Assembly (NCBI RefSeq): GCF_000355805.1
Contig: NZ_CM001837.1
Span: 385,434-449,433, forward strand
Reading direction: 5' to 3'
DNA length: 64,000 nt
DNA from: Dokdonia sp. PRO95
GTDB taxonomy: Bacteria > Bacteroidota > Bacteroidia > Flavobacteriales > Flavobacteriaceae
Shown here: piece after piece, positions 1 to 8,273 of the stretch
Layout: every line of letters starts with the position of its first letter
Numbering within the stretch: the first letter of the stretch is position 1
Notes under the pieces: model-generated
The model's database searches: none
What the model was told of the DNA's origin: nothing
The model's input: the letters and a program-made list of their open reading frames with translations, nothing else
Translations under genes and position numbers: made by a program

Positions 1-2
1 CT

Positions 3-386
3 CCTTATAAACCATCAAAGAAACATCACTTTAACATGTATCTAGATGGTGAGTATTACAGCCTCTACTTAAGACATAGCTTGCGCACTTTTGACACTCC
101 GCTAGATAGACTAGACACTCACATATTATATGAAACGGTACTTAAACCTATTTTAGGAATTATAGACTTGAGAAATGATGACCGCATAGTATATGTAGAT
201 GGAAGGCGTGATATCTCTAGCTTAACAGATCGTATAGATAGTAAAGAATATGCAGTGAGCTTTGGTATGCTCCCAGTAACTATCAATGAGCTAAAAGAAA
301 TAGCAGACGCTGGATTAAAAATGCCACCAAAAAGTACGTATATTGAACCTAAACTACGCAGCGGCGTAACCATTTACGAATTTTAA
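3..386 (+). CDS. DUF1015 family protein, C-terminal part (5' end outside window)
   Basis: The reading frame is open to the left edge, so only the last 127 or so residues are present. The tail MPPKSTYIEPKLRSGVTIYEF and the preceding GMLPVTINELKEIADAG stretch match the C-terminal pattern of DUF1015 proteins, a widespread family of uncertain biochemical role often found beside serine biosynthesis genes. The internal ATG at position 36 is not the start, because the residues before it (YKPSKKHHFN) continue the family pattern. The stop overlaps the next start (TAATG), so it is probably co-transcribed with yggS. The family call is from recognised sequence, and the function is unknown. Confidence 0.8.
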   Translation, partial: PYKPSKKHHFNMYLDGEYYSLYLRHSLRTFDTPLDRLDTHILYETVLKPILGIIDLRNDDRIVYVDGRRDISSLTDRIDSKEYAVSFGMLPVTINELKEIADAGLKMPPKSTYIEPKLRSGVTIYEF

Positions 387-1033
387 TGAGTATAGCAGAA
401 AATATCTTACGCTTTCGCGAAAACATTCCTTCACATGTTACTCTTGTAGCTGTTTCAAAAACAAAACCTGTTTCAGACCTTATGGAGGCGTATGAAACTG
501 GCCAACGCATTTTTGGAGAGAATAAGATTCAAGAAATGACAGACAAGTGGGAAGAAATGCCCAAAGATATACAGTGGCACATGATAGGTCACGTTCAAAC
601 CAATAAAGTAAAATTTATGGCTCCATACGTGAGCCTTATACATGCTGTAGATCGTTTAAAACTTATAAAAGAAGTAAACAAACAAGCAGCAGCAAATAAC
701 CGAGTAATTGATATTCTTATTCAGATTAAGATTGCTCGTGAAGATTCAAAATTTGGTATGGCAGTACAGGATGCGGTCAAGCTTTTTGAAGAAAACACAT
801 TAGATAATTATCCGCATGTAAATGTTGTTGGACTGATGGGAATGGCAACTTTTACAGATAACCAAGATCAAATTGCAGCAGAGTTTGAGTTGCTAGAAGG
901 ATTATTTTTACGCTTTCGCGAAAGCGCAAATCTCACCATACTATCCTCAGGAATGAGTGGTGATTATAAACTCGCAATTGACAAAGGGAGCACTATGATT
1001 AGAGTAGGAAGCAGTATTTTTGGTGCTAGATAA
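386..1033 (+). CDS. yggS: YggS/PROSC family pyridoxal-phosphate homeostasis protein
   Basis: This 215-residue protein has the single-domain alanine-racemase-like barrel of the YggS family. Lys25 in VAVSKTKP is the expected PLP lysine. Other family marks are GENKIQEM, WHMIGHVQTNK, a SKFGM segment and the C-terminal GSTMIRVGSSIFG. The family keeps free PLP in balance and has no strong enzymatic activity. The start overlaps the preceding stop by one base. The gene carries two copies of the window-wide palindrome, both read as the RFRES frame: a half-degenerate one in helix 1 (FREN, codons 10-13) and a perfect one near residues 176-181 (RFRESA). Length is slightly below the usual 220-235. Confidence 0.95.
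   Translation: MSIAENILRFRENIPSHVTLVAVSKTKPVSDLMEAYETGQRIFGENKIQEMTDKWEEMPKDIQWHMIGHVQTNKVKFMAPYVSLIHAVDRLKLIKEVNKQAAANNRVIDILIQIKIAREDSKFGMAVQDAVKLFEENTLDNYPHVNVVGLMGMATFTDNQDQIAAEFELLEGLFLRFRESANLTILSSGMSGDYKLAIDKGSTMIRVGSSIFGAR
411..424. repeat. Half-degenerate copy of the GCTTTCGCGAAAGC palindrome
   Basis: The core TTTCGCGAAA is at 413-422. The left arm is intact (GC) and the right arm ends AC. It is inside yggS, frame RFREN. Confidence 0.85.
911..926. repeat. Palindrome copy, 16 bases, in yggS
   Basis: Perfect CGCTTTCGCGAAAGCG, read as RFRES. It is the second copy in this gene, about 500 bases from the first. Confidence 0.95.
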
Positions 1034-1102
1034 CTTTAATTACTCTGACTTATATTTAAAATAACGTGATTCCCTAAAAACTGGAATTTTAAAAAATAGC
1101 AT

Positions 1103-2479
1103 ATTTACGCAATACTAGACATAGAAACCACTGGCGGTAAGTACAACGAAGAAGGTATAACAGAAATCGCCATATATAAATTTGACGGACATCAAGTTGT
1201 AGACCAATTTATCACTCTCGTAAATCCAGAACGCCCCATACAAGCATTTGTAGTAGGACTTACTGGCATTAACAACGGGATGTTAAAAGATGCTCCAAAG
1301 TTTCATGAAATAGCAAAGCGTATTATTGAAATTACTGAGGGATGTATTATTGTGGCTCATAATGCCCAGTTTGACTATCGCATTTTAAGTCTAGAGTTTG
1401 ACAGACTCGGATATCCGTTTGAAAGAACAACGCTATGCTCTGTAGAGCTCTCACAAGAGTTGCTCCCAGGTCATGATAGCTATAGCCTAGGCAAGTTAAC
1501 GAAGGCACTAGGAATCGCGATGTCTAACAGACATAGAGCAGATGGAGATGCTATTGCCACAGTAAAGCTTTTTAAGCTACTCCTAGAAAAAGATTCAGAA
1601 AAGACAATTATAACCAAGGCCATACGCTCTTTCCCAAAAAAGCATATGGATACCAAACTCAAGGACCTCATAAGAAGCGTTCCTTCTGAGACTGGTGTGT
1701 ACTTTATGCATAATGTAAATGGAACCATCATTTACATAGGCAAAAGTAAAAACATGAAAAAACGCCTTACGCAACATTTTACTAATGATAATCGTAAGAG
1801 TAAGCAAATACAAGATCAGGTAGAAACGGTTACTTACCAGACTACAGGTACTGAGCTCATTGCACTTCTAAAGGAAAATGAAGAAATAAAACGCAACAAG
1901 CCAAAGTTTAATAGAGCCTTACGTAGAACTAAATTTAAGGTACAACTCACTCACTATACAGACAGTGAAGGCTATATACACCTTAAGACTGAAAGAGCAG
2001 ATGCACGTAAGGAATCTATCACTACCTACAGCAACACCATGAGTGCCAAAGCTAATCTAGAGCGCATTATAGACTCGTATGATTTATGCCAGCATAAGAC
2101 ACTGTACAATGAGAAGAATGGTAACTGTTTTAATTACACCATTAAAAAATGTAATGGCGCTTGTATAGGTGAAGAATCACCAGAATCTTATAATAAAAGG
2201 GTTCAGGCTTTTTTAGATAAGCACAGCTATAAAAATAAGAGTATGGTCATTGTTGAGCGTGGTCGCACTTCAAATGAACGCTCTGTAGTACTTATAGAAG
2301 ATGGGGTTTTTAAAGGGATAGGTTATTTTAAACCTGACTTCCAACTTAACAATCTAGAAACACTCAAAGCTATTATAACTCCCATGGAGGATAACAGAGA
2401 TGCTAGACATATTATCCAAAGTTATTGTCGTAGTAGAAAACGACTTAAGATTATCCCGCTAGACCAGATTACTAACTAG
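1103..2479 (+). CDS. DEDDh exonuclease / GIY-YIG nuclease fusion protein
   Basis: This cytoplasmic protein of about 458 residues joins two nuclease domains. Residues 1-165 form a DnaQ-like 3'-5' exonuclease: LDIETTG (Asp6, Glu8), AHNAQFD (His86, Asp91) and HRADGDAIAT (His144, Asp149). Residues about 195-275 form a UvrC/Cho-type GIY-YIG domain (GVYFM, YIGKSKNMKKRL), followed by a Cys-containing segment (LCQHKTLYNEKNGNC...CNGAC). The first ATG (1280) would cut off the first exonuclease motif. The frame is open back only to a stop at 1097-1099, and no ATG, GTG or TTG lies between that stop and ETTG. Alignment with the family's usual MYAILDIETTG places the start at an ATT codon, 1103. A role in nucleotide excision repair is likely from the family. 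The start codon is inferred. Confidence 0.85.
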   Translation: MYAILDIETTGGKYNEEGITEIAIYKFDGHQVVDQFITLVNPERPIQAFVVGLTGINNGMLKDAPKFHEIAKRIIEITEGCIIVAHNAQFDYRILSLEFDRLGYPFERTTLCSVELSQELLPGHDSYSLGKLTKALGIAMSNRHRADGDAIATVKLFKLLLEKDSEKTIITKAIRSFPKKHMDTKLKDLIRSVPSETGVYFMHNVNGTIIYIGKSKNMKKRLTQHFTNDNRKSKQIQDQVETVTYQTTGTELIALLKENEEIKRNKPKFNRALRRTKFKVQLTHYTDSEGYIHLKTERADARKESITTYSNTMSAKANLERIIDSYDLCQHKTLYNEKNGNCFNYTIKKCNGACIGEESPESYNKRVQAFLDKHSYKNKSMVIVERGRTSNERSVVLIEDGVFKGIGYFKPDFQLNNLETLKAIITPMEDNRDARHIIQSYCRSRKRLKIIPLDQITN

Positions 2480-2524
2480 CACAGAAAACACTATTTTTAA
2501 GCCACTGTATAAAAATTAGATATT

Positions 2525-3388
2525 TTGACAAAAGAGGGTACATCATTCTGGCGCAGGAAACTACATGATATTATTTACGAAGCAGATACACCTGCTGGAA
2601 AATTATTTGATGTAGTACTACTTGTTCTCATACTAGCGAGTATTGCATTAGTCATGCTGGAGAGTGTAAAGAGTTTAGATGCAAAATACCATGATGTTTT
2701 TGAGGTAGGAGAATGGATTATCACCATCTTCTTCACGCTAGAATACTTTGCGAGAATTATAACGATAAAGAAACCTACAAAATATATTTTTAGCTTTTAC
2801 GGGCTTATCGATTTCTTCTCAACGATACCACAATATCTTGCATTTTTCTTTATTGGTTCAAACGCCTTACTCACTGTAAGAGCACTGCGCCTCTTACGAG
2901 TATTTAGGATTTTAAAAATCACGAGATACGTAGGTGAGTCTAATAAGTTATCAAAGGCACTACGAGATAGTAGAGCTAAGATTAGCATTTTCTTATTTGC
3001 CGTACTCATTCTGTGTATAATCGCTGGTACTATTATGTATATGGTAGAAGGAGAAGAAAGTGGTTTTTCAAGCATACCTGTAAGTGTTTACTGGTGTATT
3101 GTAACACTCACAACGGTAGGTTTTGGTGATATTGCACCCGTTACTCCACTTGGACAACTTATTGCCGCTATCATCATGATTCTAGGATATGGTATTATTG
3201 CAGTACCTACAGGTATTGTAAGTGCAGAATATGCAAAAGACATGAGCTCAGAAAAAATCACGATAGATGGTGAAGATTATGTGCATATGAACACGCAAGC
3301 ATGCGTAAACTGTAATGCAAAGAAACATCGTGATGACGCAGAGTTTTGTCATAAATGCGGACACACGCTTAATGTCTCACATGAGTAA
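2525..3388 (+). CDS. Voltage-gated-type potassium channel with C-terminal zinc ribbon
   Basis: This 287-residue inner-membrane channel has the six-helix ion-transport fold. S1-S3 lie at about 28-110. S4 has regularly spaced arginines (R119 to R134, RALRLLRVFRILKITR). The pore loop carries TTVGFGD (196-202), the GFG form of the K+ filter, and S6 follows. After the membrane domain, four cysteines (C260, C263, C275, C278) form a CxxC-x11-CxxC zinc-ribbon-like tail. The start is TTG at 2525, just after the nuclease gene. The last eight bases overlap the proposed miaA start (ATGAGTAA). Selective K+ permeation is inferred from the filter. The role of the metal-binding tail is unknown. Confidence 0.9.
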   Translation: MTKEGTSFWRRKLHDIIYEADTPAGKLFDVVLLVLILASIALVMLESVKSLDAKYHDVFEVGEWIITIFFTLEYFARIITIKKPTKYIFSFYGLIDFFSTIPQYLAFFFIGSNALLTVRALRLLRVFRILKITRYVGESNKLSKALRDSRAKISIFLFAVLILCIIAGTIMYMVEGEESGFSSIPVSVYWCIVTLTTVGFGDIAPVTPLGQLIAAIIMILGYGIIAVPTGIVSAEYAKDMSSEKITIDGEDYVHMNTQACVNCNAKKHRDDAEFCHKCGHTLNVSHE

Positions 3389-4292
3389 ATATCTCATCCC
3401 CATCGTAGGACCTACTGCAATAGGTAAAACTGCACTTTCTATTAAAGTTGCACAATATCTTAAAACAGAAATTCTATCTGCAGACTCTAGACAGTTTTTT
3501 AAAGAGATGTACATAGGCACCGCTGTTCCAGAACCTGAGGAACTCAACGCAGCTCCACATCACTTTATACAGCACCTTTCGGTAGATCAAGATTACAGTG
3601 TAGGTCACTTTGAAAAAGACGCTATCAAGAAAATTACGGCACTACATAAAAAGCATGACACACTCGTTATGGTAGGTGGCTCAGGCATGTACGTGGATGC
3701 TGTCATTAATGGCTTAGATGAGTTTCCACCTGTAAAGGATGGTGTACGAGCAAAGCTCAAAGATTTACACGAGAGCGAAGGCATTGAAGCACTACAGGAA
3801 CTTCTATTAGAAAAAGACCCTACCTATTACAAGCAAGTTGATATACAGAACACACAGCGTGTCATAAGAGCTTTAGAGGTATGTCTTTCGGCAGATGAGC
3901 CTTTTTCATTTTACAGAAATAGACCTAAACCTAAGCGCAATTTTGAAACCATCAAAATAGGATTACAAGCAGACCGTAAAATCATGTATGATCGTATTAA
4001 TTTACGCGTAGATCTTATGATTAAAAATGGTCTGGTTGAAGAGGTGGAAAGTTTGCTTTCGCGAAAGCATAACAACGCCCTTATAACTGTAGGCTACAGA
4101 GAACTTTTTGAATATTTTGAAGGCACAGTTACTCTAGAGAGAGCTATTGAAAATATAAAAACAAATACCCGTCGTTTTGCAAAAAGACAAATGACCTGGT
4201 ATCGTCGTGATGAGACTATCAATTGGTTTGACTACAAGACACCTTTTGAAGAAATAGCGTCGTTTATAAATAAAAAAACGCACCACTCATAG
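3381..4292 (+). CDS. miaA: tRNA dimethylallyltransferase MiaA
   Basis: MiaA transfers a dimethylallyl group to N6 of A37 in tRNAs that read UNN codons. The 303-residue protein starts MSKYLIPIVGPTAIGKTALS, with the P-loop GPTAIGKT. It also contains ILSADSRQFFKEM, GTAVPE, GGSGMYVDA and the C-terminal RRFAKRQMTWYRRD, all typical of MiaA. I chose ATG 3381 because the P-loop then falls at the usual distance from the N terminus; an upstream ATG at 3372 is possible. The gene overlaps the channel gene by eight bases. A palindrome copy (4055-4068) is read in the LSRK frame. The stop codon lies inside the hairpin of the terminator. Confidence 0.96.
   Translation: MSKYLIPIVGPTAIGKTALSIKVAQYLKTEILSADSRQFFKEMYIGTAVPEPEELNAAPHHFIQHLSVDQDYSVGHFEKDAIKKITALHKKHDTLVMVGGSGMYVDAVINGLDEFPPVKDGVRAKLKDLHESEGIEALQELLLEKDPTYYKQVDIQNTQRVIRALEVCLSADEPFSFYRNRPKPKRNFETIKIGLQADRKIMYDRINLRVDLMIKNGLVEEVESLLSRKHNNALITVGYRELFEYFEGTVTLERAIENIKTNTRRFAKRQMTWYRRDETINWFDYKTPFEEIASFINKKTHHS
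4055..4068. repeat. Palindrome copy, 14 bases, in miaA
   Basis: GCTTTCGCGAAAGC, read as LSRK (frame 3 of the repeat). Confidence 0.95.
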
Positions 4293-4306
4293 AGTGGTAC
4301 GTTTTT
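4273..4306. terminator. Bidirectional terminator between miaA and the response regulator
   Basis: ACCACTC/GAGTGGT with a three-base loop, extended by AAAACG and CGTTTT, serves both convergent genes. The miaA stop codon lies in the hairpin. Confidence 0.8.
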
Positions 4307-4343
4307 ATAGGTACACTAATATCGTTTATACCGATATTGGCTA

Positions 4344-5054
4344 TTAGTCGTCTTTCTTTACAACCAGACGGAATCCTTCTCCGTGTATGTTTAAGATCTC
4401 TACAAGGTCATCCTTTTTAAGGTACTTACGTAATTTTGCAATATATACATCCATACTTCTAGATGTAAAGTAATTATCATCTCTCCAGATTTTTGTAAGG
4501 GCTAGTTCTCGTGGCATTAAATCATTTTCATGAAGTGCAAGCATGCGTAATAACTCATTTTCCTTAAGAGACAATTTTATAGGCTCTTCTTCTTTATACG
4601 TTAAGAAACGTAGCTTTGAATTTAAGTGGAAGTTACCAATATTGAATTCAAACTGCTTAGAATCTGCCACAGAATCAACAGATTTACGCTGTATGATTGC
4701 CTTAATCTTCATAAGAAGGACTTCACTATCAAATGGCTTGTTTAGGTAGTCATCTGCTCCTACTTTATATCCTTTAAGGACATCTTCTTTTAGCGCCTTA
4801 GCTGTCAAAAAGATGATAGGAATATCTTCATTCTTCTCTCTTATCTCTTTGGCTAGTGTAAATCCGTCTTTATAAGGCATCATTACATCAAGGATACAAA
4901 GATCGTAATCGTCTTTTTTGATTTTTTCAAATCCTTCCATACCGTTGTTTGCATGAGTGACATTGTAGTCTTTCATCATAAGGTAATCTTTAAGAACTGT
5001 TCCGAAGTTCGGATCGTCCTCTACTAGTAAAATCTTTTTGTTTTCAGTTTCCAT
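4344..5054 (-). CDS. OmpR/RprY-type response regulator
   Basis: This 236-residue DNA-binding response regulator has an N-terminal receiver domain with the acidic pair in VEDDPNFG, phospho-acceptor Asp56 in DLCILDVMMP, and the conserved Lys in DDYLNKPFD. A winged-helix output domain fills the C-terminal half (RSMDVYIAKLRKYLKKD). It starts one base after the histidine kinase gene ends and is read the same way, so the two form a cognate pair. The closest known type by layout is Bacteroides RprY. The genes it controls cannot be read from this window. Confidence 0.93.
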   Translation of the reverse strand: METENKKILLVEDDPNFGTVLKDYLMMKDYNVTHANNGMEGFEKIKKDDYDLCILDVMMPYKDGFTLAKEIREKNEDIPIIFLTAKALKEDVLKGYKVGADDYLNKPFDSEVLLMKIKAIIQRKSVDSVADSKQFEFNIGNFHLNSKLRFLTYKEEEPIKLSLKENELLRMLALHENDLMPRELALTKIWRDDNYFTSRSMDVYIAKLRKYLKKDDLVEILNIHGEGFRLVVKKDD

Positions 5055-5055
5055 A

Positions 5056-6663
5056 TTAATATGATATTAGTGGTATTTTGATTATGAATGCACTTCCCAT
5101 TCCTTTTTCACTTTCAACGGAGATTTCTCCTTGGTGGTCGTCTACGATTCTTTTTGCGTAGGCAAGTCCCAATCCGTGGCCTTTTACGTTATGTATGTCT
5201 CCTGTATGCTCACGATAAAATTTGTCAAATACTTTTTTCTGTACTGCCTTGGTCATACCATCACCTTTGTCTTTAATCTTGATGATAATTGAGTCCTTTG
5301 TGTTTTCTGTATAGACGTCAACCTCTGGCGCTCTATCTTCTGGAGTGTACTTTACAGCATTATCCATAATATTTACTAAGACATTAGTAAAGTGTGACTC
5401 ATTTGCTAGTACTGGTGTACGCTCTGCATCTAGATGAAGATCTATATAACCGCCGCGATCTTCTACTATTAATAGTACGTGATTGCTAGCGTCTTCTACT
5501 AGTTCATGCATATCTAAACGTTCCTTTTGAATATCTAGTTCATTCTTTTCAAGTTTTGAAATACGTAAAACGTTTTCTACTTGACCATGCATTCTTTTAT
5601 TTTCTTCTCTTATAAGTCCTTGATAATAACTAACCTTTTCGGGATTAGCACTTATTTTTGAGTTTTTAAGGGCATCTAGCGCAAGGTTTATAGTTGCTAT
5701 AGGCGTTTTAAACTCATGCGTCATATTATTTATAAAATCTGTTTTTATTTGAGAGATTTGACGCTGCTTATTAAGTTGATGTAATGCGCTTGAATATGCT
5801 ATAACGATAATGAGTGTAAATATTATAGACAGGCCAGCCATTCCTAAAATAGAAGAAATTACAAACTTCTTTTCCCCTGGAAACTGTACATATAATGAGT
5901 AGTCACTTAAGTCTTGATTATATAGAAATATTGGCTCGCTATATCCTGGAGCAGATTTTCTAAATTTAAAATTTTCTGATCTTACCTTAGTAAGTAAATC
6001 ATTACTATACACTCCAAAATCAAAATCTGTTTCTAGATTTCTCTCTGCAAGCTCTATCGTTAACAGTCTTTCTATTTCTTCTGCAGTTAGTCTTTTATGA
6101 ATAGGAATCTTAGTCGCTATCTCACTCACTATATCAGAAAATCTAAACTTCTCATAGTCAATAAGACGTGAAAACTCTTGTATTCTATTTGAGGTGGTTT
6201 CTTCTCCTCCTTCTACGTTATTCTTTCTTATAATTTGAGTAGACTTTCTGTTTGCATAACGTTTAAAGGCAATACTATCACCTTTTTCACCTATAAAACC
6301 AGGTGCTGTTATTTTAAAATCTTCTTGAAGAATACCGCTTGTATAAAGAATAAGTTCATTATTTACTAGATCCTCATTTAGATAAAAATACTCATCAAAT
6401 GTAAGATCATCCGGCACACCAATACTATCTACCATATTCTGCACAGGGTAATAGTAATCTTCCAATTCTCTGTTTTCAATTTTATCTACAACGGCAGATA
6501 AAGCTTGTCTAGCATTAAAGCTAAATTGCTCTCGCTTTGTCTCAACACTACTTGTTATCCAGTAACCTTGAACAAAGATGATTCCTATGAGTGAAAGACT
6601 CATAAGAATGATTAATAAGTAAAACAGTTTTTTATTCACTATCCAAAAGTAAGATTTTAACAT
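5056..6663 (-). CDS. Membrane sensor histidine kinase (RprX-like)
   Basis: This kinase of about 535 residues has a first membrane helix near residues 13-36 (LFYLLIILMSLSLIGIIFVQGYW), an extracytoplasmic sensor region of about 230 residues and a second helix near 275-295. The HisKA box NNMTHEFKTPIATI has the phospho-accepting His near residue 316. The HATPase domain has N (DNAVKYTPED), G1 (IKDKGDGM) and G2 (GHGLGLAYAKRI) boxes. The open frame extends to a TTG at 6687, but ATG 6663 is a better start. A GTG at VNKKLF is also possible. It is directly upstream of its response regulator. The signal sensed is unknown. Confidence 0.93.
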   Translation of the reverse strand: MLKSYFWIVNKKLFYLLIILMSLSLIGIIFVQGYWITSSVETKREQFSFNARQALSAVVDKIENRELEDYYYPVQNMVDSIGVPDDLTFDEYFYLNEDLVNNELILYTSGILQEDFKITAPGFIGEKGDSIAFKRYANRKSTQIIRKNNVEGGEETTSNRIQEFSRLIDYEKFRFSDIVSEIATKIPIHKRLTAEEIERLLTIELAERNLETDFDFGVYSNDLLTKVRSENFKFRKSAPGYSEPIFLYNQDLSDYSLYVQFPGEKKFVISSILGMAGLSIIFTLIIVIAYSSALHQLNKQRQISQIKTDFINNMTHEFKTPIATINLALDALKNSKISANPEKVSYYQGLIREENKRMHGQVENVLRISKLEKNELDIQKERLDMHELVEDASNHVLLIVEDRGGYIDLHLDAERTPVLANESHFTNVLVNIMDNAVKYTPEDRAPEVDVYTENTKDSIIIKIKDKGDGMTKAVQKKVFDKFYREHTGDIHNVKGHGLGLAYAKRIVDDHQGEISVESEKGMGSAFIIKIPLISY

Positions 6664-6709
6664 TTGAAGCCGATTCGGTTTAACCAAATGTTAACAAGCA
6701 GCTATTTTA

Positions 6710-7309
6710 CTACTTCCACCCCCTACTAATGCGCATCATAATGTGAGTGTGAATGCGACCTACAGCGTCTTTGGACAAGTCTAAAAACTCATTTTCTATT
6801 AGTACATCTGCCATAGCGGTCTTACGATTATCTGTCCATTGTGAATTCATGCGTTTAATTACGTCATTTTCTGACGCTTGATCCCTCTTCATAACACGTG
6901 CAATTCGATCGCTTTTTGGAGCAGTAACTAAAATAGTATAATCACAATCTAGGTGACCGCCATTTTCAAAAAGTATAGCTACTTCTTTAATAACGTAAGG
7001 AGCGTTTTGTTCTGAAGCCCATTTTAAAAAATGTTTTTTTACTGCCGGATGCACTATGCTATTAAGCCTTTTTAATAGTTTAGGACTACTAAACACCTCA
7101 TTTGCGATATAAGCTCTATTTAGCTTACCGTCTATATAAGACTGATCGCCTAGTAAAAATGTAATTTGCTTTATTAAGACCTCATCTGTGTTCATGAGTT
7201 TCTTAGCCTCCACGTCTGCAATATAAATGGGCACTCCTAGCTCGTTAAAAAACGAACCTATTGTTGTTTTACCACTTCCTATTCCTCCTGTGAGACCTAC
7301 AATAATCAT
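6710..7309 (-). CDS. coaE: Dephospho-CoA kinase
   Basis: CoaE phosphorylates the ribose 3'-hydroxyl of dephospho-CoA, the last step of coenzyme A synthesis. The 199-residue protein begins MIIVGLTGGIGSGKTTIG, with the P-loop GGIGSGKT, and has the family segments VPIYIADVEAKKLM, LNSIVHPAV and VLIENEFLDLS. It follows the YbbR gene by four bases, so it is in the same operon. Another CoA gene (coaBC) lies about 6 kb away in the same direction. Confidence 0.96.
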   Translation of the reverse strand: MIIVGLTGGIGSGKTTIGSFFNELGVPIYIADVEAKKLMNTDEVLIKQITFLLGDQSYIDGKLNRAYIANEVFSSPKLLKRLNSIVHPAVKKHFLKWASEQNAPYVIKEVAILFENGGHLDCDYTILVTAPKSDRIARVMKRDQASENDVIKRMNSQWTDNRKTAMADVLIENEFLDLSKDAVGRIHTHIMMRISRGWK

Positions 7310-7313
7310 ACTC

Positions 7314-8258
7314 TTAGTTTACTACAATAAATTTAACTTGCTTATTAATAAGTCGTACAGACTTAACTCCTTTAGGTTCTCTAGCAATTTTGAGCGTTAA
7401 ATATGCGTCTGCATTACTTGCTGTAGCATAATCACAAGTCACTAAAAAGTCTGATGGTGTTATACTTTCAAAATTCTCAAGTTCTACCAGGTAAATAATT
7501 TCGGCCGTTTTTGGTAAGATTTTTACACGCTTCTCCGGATCATTTAATACAGTTATAGGTACCGTAATTTTACCTTCTGTAAATTTTGCAATTTCCTGAT
7601 GTAGTGTTATCGACTTATGAGATATCTTAAGTTCATCTGGCAGGGCATCAAGTGATAGCTGCACTTTTTCTGAAAGATCTGTATTGATATTTAAAATTTC
7701 CTTTTGTTCTGTAGGAATGAAACGTATGTTTGATAACAACGAACTAGGACCAACAACGGTAACACTGTCTGGTACTATAGTCATTTTATTACGTCCTCCA
7801 TAACCACTTTTATAGTCAAGGGTCGCCTTGGATATCACCGGGACCTGTTTTGATGCAACAGAATCTATTGTTATAGTAATTTGAGAAGGTGTCATCGATA
7901 GTATAGACAGATCACCATTCATAACACTTTTGATCACTTGCTGGTTTTCATTTGTATTAAATACAAAGTCCCTTTTAGACACTTGATCTAATTGCTCATA
8001 AGGTATTGCCGCCACTGGAGCATCTAATGCATTTGCAAGTAAAGAGAATCCAGATCCCTCTGTTTGAATTTTAATAAGCTCCGGCGCTATGGTTTGTATC
8101 GTTCTATCTAGTGGAACATCTGTGACGCTTAGTGCTACTTCGTATTGTGTATTGTATGTTTTTGAAAGCTTTATAAGAGCAGCGACAATGGTAGTAAGCA
8201 AGAGAAAGAAAAAGAATTCTCGCGCAGTTACACTATTAATCTTAATTCCCTTAGACAT
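7314..8258 (-). CDS. YbbR-like domain protein (CdaR type)
   Basis: This 314-residue protein has one N-terminal membrane helix (about residues 13-28, FFFFLLLTTIVAALIKL) and an extracytoplasmic portion with YbbR-type repeats, seen in VTVVGPSSLLSNI and KVQLSLDALPDELKISHKSITLHQEI. In firmicutes YbbR (CdaR) proteins regulate a membrane diadenylate cyclase. No cyclase gene is in this window, so that role is only a family analogy. It sits between the glycosyltransferase and coaE with short spacers. Confidence 0.82.
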   Translation of the reverse strand: MSKGIKINSVTAREFFFFLLLTTIVAALIKLSKTYNTQYEVALSVTDVPLDRTIQTIAPELIKIQTEGSGFSLLANALDAPVAAIPYEQLDQVSKRDFVFNTNENQQVIKSVMNGDLSILSMTPSQITITIDSVASKQVPVISKATLDYKSGYGGRNKMTIVPDSVTVVGPSSLLSNIRFIPTEQKEILNINTDLSEKVQLSLDALPDELKISHKSITLHQEIAKFTEGKITVPITVLNDPEKRVKILPKTAEIIYLVELENFESITPSDFLVTCDYATASNADAYLTLKIAREPKGVKSVRLINKQVKFIVVN

Positions 8259-8273
8259 AAATTACAAATCGTT

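Noticed and set aside
36-386. A short separate gene starting at ATG 36
   Set aside because: The frame continues upstream with the DUF1015 pattern, so this is an internal Met.
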